Origin: Teredinibacter franksiae
GTDB taxonomy: Bacteria > Pseudomonadota > Gammaproteobacteria > Pseudomonadales > Cellvibrionaceae
Length of the DNA stretch: 64,000 bases
NCBI RefSeq assembly: GCF_014218805.1
Contig: NZ_JACJUV010000005.1
Location: forward strand, 9,388 to 73,387
Direction: 5' to 3'
The notes under the pieces are model-generated. The model ran no database searches and was not told the DNA's origin. It saw only the letters and a program-made list of their open reading frames with translations. Within the stretch, counting starts at the first letter, position 1, and the number at the start of each line of letters is the position of its first letter. Of the stretch, positions 55,930 through 62,995 are shown in pieces. The translations under genes and the position numbers were made by a program.

Positions 55930-57825
55930 TTAAATGCGTACGTCCATTTTCAGCTCTACATCCAAGCCTTCAAACTGAATGTGCGGCAAAATGGTAATTT
56001 CACTGTTGTACCAGCCAATCATGCCTTCTTTTGGCGTAGTGGTAACTTGTGCAGCTTTAAAGGGGTAGTAGCGCAGAGTCAGGTCATCGGGGTTAACTAC
56101 AGTAGTGACGTATTGCGATAACCACGTTTGTAATACGCTGTTAATATAAGCATCGTCAGCGGCGCTACCGATGTTGTCGCGCATAATGCATTTAACGTAA
56201 TGAGCAATGCGAGTAATCGAGAAGGTGTAGCATAAGTTAGTGACTAGCTGCGAGTTTTCCGAATCGCGCGGATCTTTAAAACGTTTGGACTTTTTAATCG
56301 ACTGGGTACTAAAAAAGCAGGCATCGGCGCTGCCTTTTCGGTAAATCAGTGGAATAAAGCCCGCGTCGGCAAAGGCAAGTTCACGGTAGTCCGGTATCAC
56401 CATTTCGATAGGCGCCTTAATTTCTTGTTGGCCGTTAAGGTCGAAGCTATAGCGAGGCAAATGTTCTACTCTACCTCCGCCTTTGGGGCCACGCAGGTAT
56501 TGGCACCAGCCGGATTGTGCAAAAGAACTGATCATGTTTTTGGCAAACAACAGCGAAGCATTACACCATAGAAAATCGTCGCCGCCTTTATCGGTGGCAA
56601 TTTTTTCTTCGTAGCCTAGCCCAGTACCGGCGGGGTTATTTTCGGGGTGGTAGGGGGCACGCAGTAAGAATTTTGGTAGGGTTAAGCCGATATAGGCGGC
56701 TTCCTCCGTATCGCGCATGGCTTGCCATTTTTCGAAGCGCGGGTGGCTCATCTGAGCGGCGAGGTCTTTAATCTCCGCCATTTCTTCGATGTTTTTACAA
56801 CCAAAAAACTTTGGCCCAACAGAACTGATAAAAGGCGCATGGCTGGCGTTGGCCAGTTTACCCATGGTGCTCAGCCAATCGCGATCTTCTTTGGTGTTTT
56901 CAAATTCGTACAGGCCGATAATGGCGCCATAAGGTAGGCCGCCGAATTGATCGTACTCTGCAACGTAGACTTTCTTGAATAAGTCGCCATTAATTAGATC
57001 GACCGCATTATTTTCAAGATCTTCTCCAAGTTCCTCTTTAGAGCAGTCAAGCATGTCGATCATTACATCGGCTGACCAGTCGGTGCTGGCGATAAGGTTG
57101 TGCAGGCCGAGCCAGTTCGCTTCAAGGGATTTAAACTCTTCGTTATGAATAATGGCGTTTAAATCCAAATTAATGCGTTCATCTATTTCGCTGCCTAGAT
57201 TTCGTACTTTTTGGCGTATAGCGGCCAGTGGGGTACCTTCGTCCACATCGGTAGGAAGAATATCGTTAAACAGGGCGGTAGCGAGGCTACCTAAAAAATA
57301 GTCTGCGGATTGTTCGCTTTCATCAAGGATTAAAGTATTGTCCGATATCAGGGATTCTTGAATCGTTTTATGTTGTGTCTGTAAATTTTCTGTATCTCTA
57401 ACAAAGTTCTTAAATGCTTTTTGTGCTTCTTCTGTGCTTGCAACCTTTGTGTCTTCATCGGCCTCTTTGGCTGCACTGATTAGGGCGATGGTTGAATCGG
57501 TGTTCTCACTTAGACTTTTAAGGTCTTTATCAACGGCAGAGAAAATATCGACCTTTATGCTCTCGTCTACGCCATCGAGAAAACCTTGCATGTTAGTAGA
57601 TTGTTCTTTAAAAGCGCCCAGTGCTTTGTCGAGATCGTCTAGCTTGAGGTCTTCTTCAACTGCTTCGATGGGCTGAAGCAGGTTGTTGAGATTTTGTTTA
57701 AGTTCATCAAAACTTTGCAGGCGCTGTTTTTTGCCGAGCAGAGATTCGAGAATAGCGGGTTGGTAGTTTAAGCTATCGCCCAGCGTGGCTAGGGGAGAAC
57801 TGGCGGCTTCTGCTGAATCGCTCAT
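55930..57825 (-). CDS. tssC: T6SS contractile sheath large subunit TssC (VipB/IglB-like) with extended N-terminus
   Basis: 631 residues. From ~215 onward the sheath core is typical: INLDLNAIIHNEEFKSLEANWLGLHNL, FGGLPYGAIIGLYEF, DWLSTMGKLANASHAPFI, KFLLRAPYHPENNP, GGRVEHLPRY and IPLIYRKGSADACFFS. Canonical TssC is ~490-510 residues; here about 130-150 extra N-terminal residues form acidic, coiled helices (QPIEAVEEDLKLDDLDKALG). This extension is uncommon. It forms heterodimers with TssB in the contractile sheath. Confidence 0.92.
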   Translation of the reverse strand: MSDSAEAASSPLATLGDSLNYQPAILESLLGKKQRLQSFDELKQNLNNLLQPIEAVEEDLKLDDLDKALGAFKEQSTNMQGFLDGVDESIKVDIFSAVDKDLKSLSENTDSTIALISAAKEADEDTKVASTEEAQKAFKNFVRDTENLQTQHKTIQESLISDNTLILDESEQSADYFLGSLATALFNDILPTDVDEGTPLAAIRQKVRNLGSEIDERINLDLNAIIHNEEFKSLEANWLGLHNLIASTDWSADVMIDMLDCSKEELGEDLENNAVDLINGDLFKKVYVAEYDQFGGLPYGAIIGLYEFENTKEDRDWLSTMGKLANASHAPFISSVGPKFFGCKNIEEMAEIKDLAAQMSHPRFEKWQAMRDTEEAAYIGLTLPKFLLRAPYHPENNPAGTGLGYEEKIATDKGGDDFLWCNASLLFAKNMISSFAQSGWCQYLRGPKGGGRVEHLPRYSFDLNGQQEIKAPIEMVIPDYRELAFADAGFIPLIYRKGSADACFFSTQSIKKSKRFKDPRDSENSQLVTNLCYTFSITRIAHYVKCIMRDNIGSAADDAYINSVLQTWLSQYVTTVVNPDDLTLRYYPFKAAQVTTTPKEGMIGWYNSEITILPHIQFEGLDVELKMDVRI

Positions 57826-57887
57826 GAGGGTTTCCTTTTAAAAATGGGGCTAGAAGAACCGTTTTAAATTTATGGTCAACACCAACC

Positions 57888-58397
57888 TTAAGCAGCGCTT
57901 TCTGTTCTTAGGTGCTCAGGTAAAATCGAACGTTTTTCATAGCTGGGTGCCATGAGTGTTTTAAGCGAATCCAGCGATGCTTTGTCTTCCAGCAGCTGAG
58001 TGAGTGCATTGCGAAATTTGCTGCTGTTGTTGATGCTCGAGAGTAGTGAGTTAAGCAGGTTTTTGGATTTGACCATATCATCCATTGTTTTTATCGACTT
58101 AATCACGTGGTTGGGTAAAAACGAGTCGACGTTATGGATGGGAATGGTATGTATCTTGTCTTCGCTGTCGCTAACTTTTAGGCGAATTTTCATCTTCTCC
58201 ATAATGCTGTTTAAGTTCTTTCCGTCAAAACTCAGAATCTTTCGTTCGTCGAACGATTTTTTGGTCGTGTTTTTGCCGGAGAAACCACCAGCGATCAAAA
58301 TTCTTAATGGCAATTCGATATCTTCGGGTTCACCGTTAATTTCGGTGCGGTAGCGCAGTGTTAGGCGCGATTTGGGTAGGGTGTCTTGTATGGACAT
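57888..58397 (-). CDS. tssB: T6SS contractile sheath small subunit TssB (VipA/IglA-like)
   Basis: 169 residues from ATG 58397, with AGGAG six bases before it. SIQDTLPKSRLTLRYR and IELPLRILIAGGFSG match the TssB start, then IHNVDSFLPNHVIKSIKT and a helical C-terminus. First gene of the operon; the promoter should lie in 58398-58510. The longer frame to 58448 is not supported. Confidence 0.92.
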   Translation of the reverse strand: MSIQDTLPKSRLTLRYRTEINGEPEDIELPLRILIAGGFSGKNTTKKSFDERKILSFDGKNLNSIMEKMKIRLKVSDSEDKIHTIPIHNVDSFLPNHVIKSIKTMDDMVKSKNLLNSLLSSINNSSKFRNALTQLLEDKASLDSLKTLMAPSYEKRSILPEHLRTESAA

Positions 58398-58890
58398 AAT
58401 GGCTCCTGGTCGGTTTTTCCGTAAAGTGTTGTGCGTGTTGCTGCCCACAGTGAATAAATATGGGTGGTGTTGTGATCGAAGTTGGTGTTCGTGTTGGATA
58501 ATAGGGTGCTATGTGGGGTCTGGATATTACGGCTTATTACATAGTCGATTGTAATAAGGCGTTATACGTTTGGAATATTGAAAACGGTTTTTTTGTCGCC
58601 GCAGGCATTTTTTACATTGGCCAAAGGCTACGCGTTGCCCAGGGTTCACTGCCGACATCTGCGCGCAATGGTGATGACAACAGATTTAAAAAAGTGAGCA
58701 CTGTTTTGGCGTTGTTATTGAAAGCAGGCGCATCTCAAATATGGTGTTAAGCCGGTAGGGGGCGCGTTGGAAAACGCGTTAGCAATAGAGGTTTTTATGG
58801 GCTTTAGAAATTCTTCAAACAGCATTGGAGAACCAAGGCTGAGTACCGACAGGCTCACTGCCAGAGCTACATAGATGTTGAAACAAAGGA
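58398..58890. other. Gene-poor region upstream of the T6SS operon
   Basis: Contains the presumed tssB promoter (TATTAT-like words on the minus strand near 58499) and a small CGCGTT / AACGCG hairpin near 58767-58782. A 25-codon ORF from ATG 58798 has GAGG upstream but nothing else in its favour. The 79-residue frame at 58511 has no ribosome binding site and looks spurious. Confidence 0.45.
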
Positions 58891-59856
58891 TTAGCAGTGT
58901 AGCGTGTGAACCAAACGTTTTATGGATATACGCAAGCGGGCATCGGAAGATATGGCAGCGTTTAGTTTTTTCGTAGCGAGGTAAATACCCGACACGTGGC
59001 CCATATTAAAAGCAGCGGCTATTGCATTCAGTGGCTGCTGGCCAATATCGCGACAGCAATGTAAGGCAACCCAGCGGGGAATGTTGGGTGCCACACGCCC
59101 TCGGGCAGAAACAAGAATAGACTGCTCAGTAACACCAAAATGCTTAGCCACCCCTTCAACAACAGCGCTAATGGTGGGTAGGCGACCTTGTGCTTTATTG
59201 AAAAGCAGGGCGTCAGCATCGATGAGCGCAGCAACATCATCAACAAAATCATCACGGCCAAAAACGGCTTTCAAACGTTTACCACCATAAAAGTCCTGTA
59301 CTGTGTCGTCGTTTCCTCGTTCAACAAAACTTTTGTAAGCCGCGTAGCGTTGGCGCTTGCCTAATAGATCGTAAATCAGGGTTGGCTTTAACCATGGCGG
59401 TGACGGTTCGTTATTGATGGTGGCGGGGTAACTCGACCACGCATAATCTTCGAGTGAATCCACCAGTGGTCGTGTAGTTTCAATGGGGTTGCGGTGGATA
59501 TAGCGCGCAACTTGAAGCCCATAGGCATCTGCTTCCACCACAATGGCTTTATAACGCCCCCTGAATAGCGGCCCATCAGTTCGCTTTAAACGGTTGTAGC
59601 GTTGTGTGTACACACCATTGATATGGCGCATGCATCGGTCGAGGTTACCGCGCGGCGTTTTAACAAAAAGATGATAATGATTGCCCATTAAACAATAGGC
59701 AATCACATCTAAGCCAAAACGATCATGCGCTTCACCCAGGGTGGTTATAAACGCCTTAAAATAGCGGTCATCCGCGAAAATTGTTTGCCGCGCTTTACCG
59801 CGGTTCATCACATGGTAGTAGGCGTTCGGGTATTGGATTCTTAAAGGTCTGGGCAT
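58891..59856 (-). CDS. REP-associated tyrosine transposase (RAYT, Y1_Tnp) with C-terminal DnaA-like HTH
   Basis: 321 residues. The N-terminus PRPLRIQYPNAYYHVMNRG is typical of IS200/RAYT Y1 transposases, with the HUH motif GNHYHLFVKTP and the helix carrying the presumed nucleophile Tyr in VARYIHRNPIE. Residues ~220-315 resemble the DNA-binding C-terminal domain of DnaA (ISAVVEGVAKHFGVTEQSI ... CCRDIGQQPLNAIAAAFN), a known fusion in this group. Such proteins move or maintain REP-type palindromes. Degenerate repeat sequence sits at 59876-59893, just before its start, and many related repeats lie to the right. Confidence 0.9.
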   Translation of the reverse strand: MPRPLRIQYPNAYYHVMNRGKARQTIFADDRYFKAFITTLGEAHDRFGLDVIAYCLMGNHYHLFVKTPRGNLDRCMRHINGVYTQRYNRLKRTDGPLFRGRYKAIVVEADAYGLQVARYIHRNPIETTRPLVDSLEDYAWSSYPATINNEPSPPWLKPTLIYDLLGKRQRYAAYKSFVERGNDDTVQDFYGGKRLKAVFGRDDFVDDVAALIDADALLFNKAQGRLPTISAVVEGVAKHFGVTEQSILVSARGRVAPNIPRWVALHCCRDIGQQPLNAIAAAFNMGHVSGIYLATKKLNAAISSDARLRISIKRLVHTLHC

Positions 59857-59875
59857 GGCGGTGAGTGTAGCATAT

Positions 59876-59893
59876 ACCTATGGAATCACGCCC
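59876..59893. repeat. Degenerate copy of the REP-type repeat
   Basis: ACCTATGGAATCACGCCC resembles ACTATGGAATCATGACCT of the repeats at 60684-61273 and lies 20 bases upstream of the transposase start codon. Confidence 0.4.
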
Positions 59894-59931
59894 TTACGCC
59901 TCATAACCCTAAGCCTTAACATTCATAGGCC

Positions 59932-60384
59932 TTACTCAACCACAATGCAGTCCACTGTTCCAGGGTGTTGATATTCGATGAGCTTTTCATACACTCCACC
60001 TTCGTGTGAGTCCGCAAACTGACACTCATTGCCAATACGGTAGTTTATTGTGGGGGCAACCCTTTCTACTGTGGAGCAATCCGCGCTAAACGGGTACTTG
60101 TCATAGAGTATATAGTCACGAAAACAGCGAAAGTTCGCGTGGGATGTGGGTATGTTATCTTCACTTGGGTCCACATAGCTAAAGTCAAAACACTTTTGCG
60201 CGGTGTCCATCAGCAAAACAAAGGGCTCGCCCTGTTGTTTCAAGGGAACGTCGCAGTTCGCATCGGCATACATTCCTAGCTTTATTCCAGCATAGGGTGC
60301 CGTTTCTAAGGCTGTATGTTTCAGGTTCGGGTGTGCACAAGAGAGTAAAAATAAACTGTAAAACAGTGGTAGTAGATTTTTCAT
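59932..60384 (-). CDS. Small Cys-rich lipoprotein of unknown function
   Basis: 150 residues from ATG 60384 (GAGG six bases upstream; the ATG at 60390 overlaps this site). The signal sequence ends in lipobox FLLSC, then a Cys-rich soluble domain (DANCDVPL, QKCFDFSY, FRCFRDYI, ADCSTVE, NECQFAD, VDCIVVE) suggests several disulfides in the envelope. No family recognised. Its upstream region is part of the large duplication at 60377-61130. Confidence 0.6.
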   Translation of the reverse strand: MKNLLPLFYSLFLLSCAHPNLKHTALETAPYAGIKLGMYADANCDVPLKQQGEPFVLLMDTAQKCFDFSYVDPSEDNIPTSHANFRCFRDYILYDKYPFSADCSTVERVAPTINYRIGNECQFADSHEGGVYEKLIEYQHPGTVDCIVVE

Positions 60385-60720
60385 TGGCATCCTCGTACGA
60401 GTGTGTGAATTAAAACCGTTCGCAATAATAAATATTCGGACTGTATAAAGCTGCTTCGAACGTCTTACTCCACCAATCTACGATGACATGTGCGTTATTC
60501 CTATTACCGGTTATTACCGGTCCTACTCAATGCTTGTAGTCCACCATCAGGTAATAGCTATTACACAAATGCGGCGGGAGGTATTGTTGTGCTGTGGTCT
60601 TGGTGCTGGAGATGCTTGAGGGCAGGGGTGTGGGTTAAGTATGGGTTTAAGATGTTGGACGCGAAATGACCACCATACCGTCATTAAACTATGGAATCAT
60701 GACCTGACCCCTTGACCTGT
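60377..60720. repeat. Large direct repeat, copy 1
   Basis: About 340 bases repeated as copy 2 at 60791-61130 with a few percent mismatches and small indels. It includes the upstream region of the lipoprotein gene, a perfect GTAATAGCTATTAC palindrome (60551-60564), and ends in a REP-type core. No ORF is conserved between copies. Confidence 0.85.
60684..60711 (+). repeat. REP-type core copy 1
   Basis: TTAAACTATGGAATCATG followed by ACCTGACCCC. Further copies in the same orientation are at 60751-60778, 61094-61121, 61174-61201 and, degenerate, 61246-61273; inverted copies are at 62791-62815, 62888-62913 and 62932-62957. Confidence 0.8.
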
Positions 60721-60750
60721 ATTGGCCGCGATATGACCACCATACCGCCC

Positions 60751-60778
60751 TTAAACTATGGAATCATGACCTGACCCC
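60751..60778 (+). repeat. REP-type core copy 2
   Basis: Identical to the copy at 60684-60711. It is preceded by the same GCGATATGACCACCATACC flank that precedes the copies at 61094 and 61174, so the mobile or duplicated unit is longer than the core. Confidence 0.8.
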
Positions 60779-60790
60779 ATTACCCCATTA

Positions 60791-61130
60791 CTTTTCTTGG
60801 CATCCTCGCTAGAGTGTGTGAATTAAAACCGTTCGAAATAATAAATATTCGGATGGTATAGCTCGTTCGAACGTCTTACTCCCTCAATCTACGATGACAT
60901 GTGCGTGATTCCTATTACCTGTTATTACCGGTCCTACTCAATGCTTGTAGTCCACCATCAGGTAATAGCTATTACACAAATGCGGCGGAGGTATTGTTGT
61001 TCTGTGGTCTTCGTGCTGGAGATGCTTGGGGGCAGGGGTGTGGGTTACGTATGGGTATAAGAAGTTGGCCGCGATATGACCACCATACCATCCTTAAACT
61101 ATGGAATCATGACCTGACCCCTCGACCTTT
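60791..61130. repeat. Large direct repeat, copy 2
   Basis: Counterpart of 60377-60720. The palindrome recurs at 60962-60975. It ends with the first unit of the 80-base tandem duplication. Confidence 0.85.
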
Positions 61131-61209
61131 ATGGGTATAAGAAGTTGGCCGCGATATGACCACCATACCATCCTTAAACTATGGAATCATGACCTGACCC
61201 CTCGACCTT
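61051..61209. repeat. 80-base perfect tandem duplication
   Basis: 61051-61129 and 61131-61209 are identical over 79 bases, each ending in a REP-type core (61094-61121, 61174-61201). The lack of any difference indicates a very recent duplication. Confidence 0.9.
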
Positions 61210-61246
61210 GCCTAAAGGAAGCTTGACCGTACCCCTTTACCAGCTC

Positions 61247-62650
61247 TTAAGCTATGGGATCATGACCTGACCCAAAATTTTTTTTACTTGCACTTGATGA
61301 ACTACTTGCACTAGATGAACTACTACTAACGCACCCTCGAGAAAAATTTGGCGTAGAGTACGTCCTTTGCGCTAAAAAAACAACCGTTTTGTGATCTGTC
61401 AAAGGTCCATGGTCATCATTCATATTATGTCGAAACTTCTGCTCTTGACTATTAAAGTTTCCCTGTGCGCCTATATCATGGCCAATCAGACTAATATTCA
61501 CGCTATATCCTGAGATAACGAAGTCTTTAATTGTGGCCCTATGAGTGTTGTAAGCAGGCATGTGAACTATCGCTCGATCACGGCTTGCTTTTTCTACGAT
61601 AGGTTTTAACCACCTAGCAGGCACGTTTAAATCTCCGCATAGTACCCAATCACCTTCACCATGTTTTTTTAATAAGGTGGCAACAAGGTGCAGAATCAAC
61701 CAAGCGCCCCTAATTCCTGCAGCAGGTCCATGCCAATGATAGAAATGTATATTATTTTCCATAAAATATATTGGTAGGCGCATACGTGATCTACCCGTTG
61801 GATTTGAAGCCGCTGTAGATGATCGTTTACTGGCGTTTGCGATTGCGGCACCAAAATCTGCATGCTTCCTGAATTCACTCGCCATAGCACTAATTTCACT
61901 ATTTGGCACATACTCCATAACTATTTCACTCAAGTCAGCAACTATATGCGTATCAAGAATATTCGCGAGCAACGGATCCATGACGTAGTAGGGTAAACGT
62001 GTGATCATACTGTAGAAGTCGGGGTCACCATTTTGCACCTCCTTGAGATTAGTGGGGCTACATTGCGTCGCCACATCCCATGGACTGCCGGTAACCGTAA
62101 CTCCCCCGTATGCATAGCAATGACCGGCATTACGACCCCGGATTAATGGTTCGCCCGTTCGGCTAGTCCACCCTTGCATTTGCACGAACCCCCTGAACGT
62201 AGTCCCTTGAGTCACAGGCGCGTCGTTCGCTTCGCAAGTTAAAGTAAGGGTGCTGTTCGGCAATGTGGCCCAATCCTGTATCTGTGATTGCAGGTACGAG
62301 AGGTGCTGAGCTATGTGAAATTGCCGAGTAAACGCACGAAATTGATCGTCGCTTAGTTCATCATTAATGGATGCTGACTCATATTCAGAACCAACCATGG
62401 ATAAATGACGACCATTCAATAGGATCACTCCCACCTGCGGGCCGGCTGCTATGCGCCTAACTTTCGTTTTGCGTTCATGCAAGCGCGTTGTGCTCTCCCT
62501 TTTCGCGGAGGGCCATCTTTGCATTACTGGCTTTGGAGACTGTGGACGTTTGCGCTGGAGCCGCAGGTTTGCAACCACATTACAGTTTTGCATACCTCCA
62601 CATATTTTCGTGTAACGTCCACATTTAACACAAATTGGTTTAGCGTCCAT
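61247..62650 (-). CDS. DNase I/CdtB-like (EEP-fold) protein with N-terminal Cys cluster
   Basis: About 467 residues from ATG 62650 (AGGA eight bases upstream; an ATG at 62659 overlaps that site). Near the N-terminus CVKCGRYTKICGGMQNC resembles a metal-binding knuckle. The C-terminal half carries endonuclease/exonuclease/phosphatase marks: HFYHWHGPAAGIRGAW, WVLCGDLNVPARWL (the GDxN motif), TIKDFVIS and DHGPLTDHKTVVF (the Asp-His end), with a CdtB-like spacing. No signal peptide. A Ser-rich linker and the last eight residues come from inside a REP-type repeat. It could be a nuclease toxin or effector; this is inference. The catalytic Glu was not located with certainty. Confidence 0.6.
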   Translation of the reverse strand: MDAKPICVKCGRYTKICGGMQNCNVVANLRLQRKRPQSPKPVMQRWPSAKRESTTRLHERKTKVRRIAAGPQVGVILLNGRHLSMVGSEYESASINDELSDDQFRAFTRQFHIAQHLSYLQSQIQDWATLPNSTLTLTCEANDAPVTQGTTFRGFVQMQGWTSRTGEPLIRGRNAGHCYAYGGVTVTGSPWDVATQCSPTNLKEVQNGDPDFYSMITRLPYYVMDPLLANILDTHIVADLSEIVMEYVPNSEISAMASEFRKHADFGAAIANASKRSSTAASNPTGRSRMRLPIYFMENNIHFYHWHGPAAGIRGAWLILHLVATLLKKHGEGDWVLCGDLNVPARWLKPIVEKASRDRAIVHMPAYNTHRATIKDFVISGYSVNISLIGHDIGAQGNFNSQEQKFRHNMNDDHGPLTDHKTVVFLAQRTYSTPNFSRGCVSSSSSSASSSSSASKKNFGSGHDPIA

Positions 62651-62786
62651 TATAATCATCCTATTTCAAAATGAGGGTCTAAATATTCGTTATCATCTAC
62701 CGTTACTCCTGTTACCACTCACACACCCCTTTTGTCGTAATGTATCCGCTTCCACGTTCACTTTTTTAGAGGCTAGGGGTCATGTA

Positions 62787-62852
62787 AAACTAAGGGGTCT
62801 GGTCACGATTGCATATTACTATGAACCAGCGTCAGCTCACGGCTCGCTAACA
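62787..62852. repeat. Direct repeat of the reverse-transcriptase 3' end, copy 1
   Basis: About 65 bases resembling 62931-62995 (roughly 85% by eye), beginning with TAAGGGGTCTGGTCACGATT and continuing through AGCGTCAGCTCACGGCTCGCTAA. The second copy is the 3' end of the reverse transcriptase gene, so this is an extra copy of that end with its repeat. Confidence 0.75.
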
Positions 62853-62887
62853 CAACTAACTTGTCACTCAACTAGCTAGTGTTTATC

Positions 62888-62913
62888 TAGGGGTCAGGTC
62901 GTGATTCCATACT
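62888..62913 (-). repeat. REP-type core, inverted orientation
   Basis: TAGGGGTCAGGTCGTGATTCCATACT, the reverse of the copies at 60684-61273, placed on the far side of the nuclease-like gene so that the two sets face each other. Confidence 0.75.
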
Positions 62914-62930
62914 CCAAAAAAAACTAAAAC

Positions 62931-62995
62931 TAAGGGGTCAGGTCACGACTCCATATTTCAATGAACAAGCGTCAGCTCCCGGCTCGCTAAAACAA
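62931..62995. repeat. Direct repeat of the reverse-transcriptase 3' end, copy 2
   Basis: Begins with TAAGGGGTCAGGTCACGACT and includes the stop codon and last ~18 codons of the reverse transcriptase gene. Offset from copy 1 is 144 bases. Confidence 0.75.

Noticed and set aside
45441..58397. Extracellular contractile injection system (PVC/Afp type) or prophage tail
   Set aside because: TssK, TssF, TssG-like, DotU-like and a TssM-like protein are present, while the AAA+ ATPase, tape measure and tube-terminator genes of such systems are not.
58511..58750. 79-residue plus-strand ORF upstream of the T6SS operon
   Set aside because: No ribosome binding site, composition not protein-like beyond a hydrophobic start, and it overlaps the expected tssB promoter area.
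60377..61209. CRISPR array
   Set aside because: The repeated cores are irregularly spaced, the intervening sequences are themselves duplicated rather than unique spacers, and no cas genes are present.
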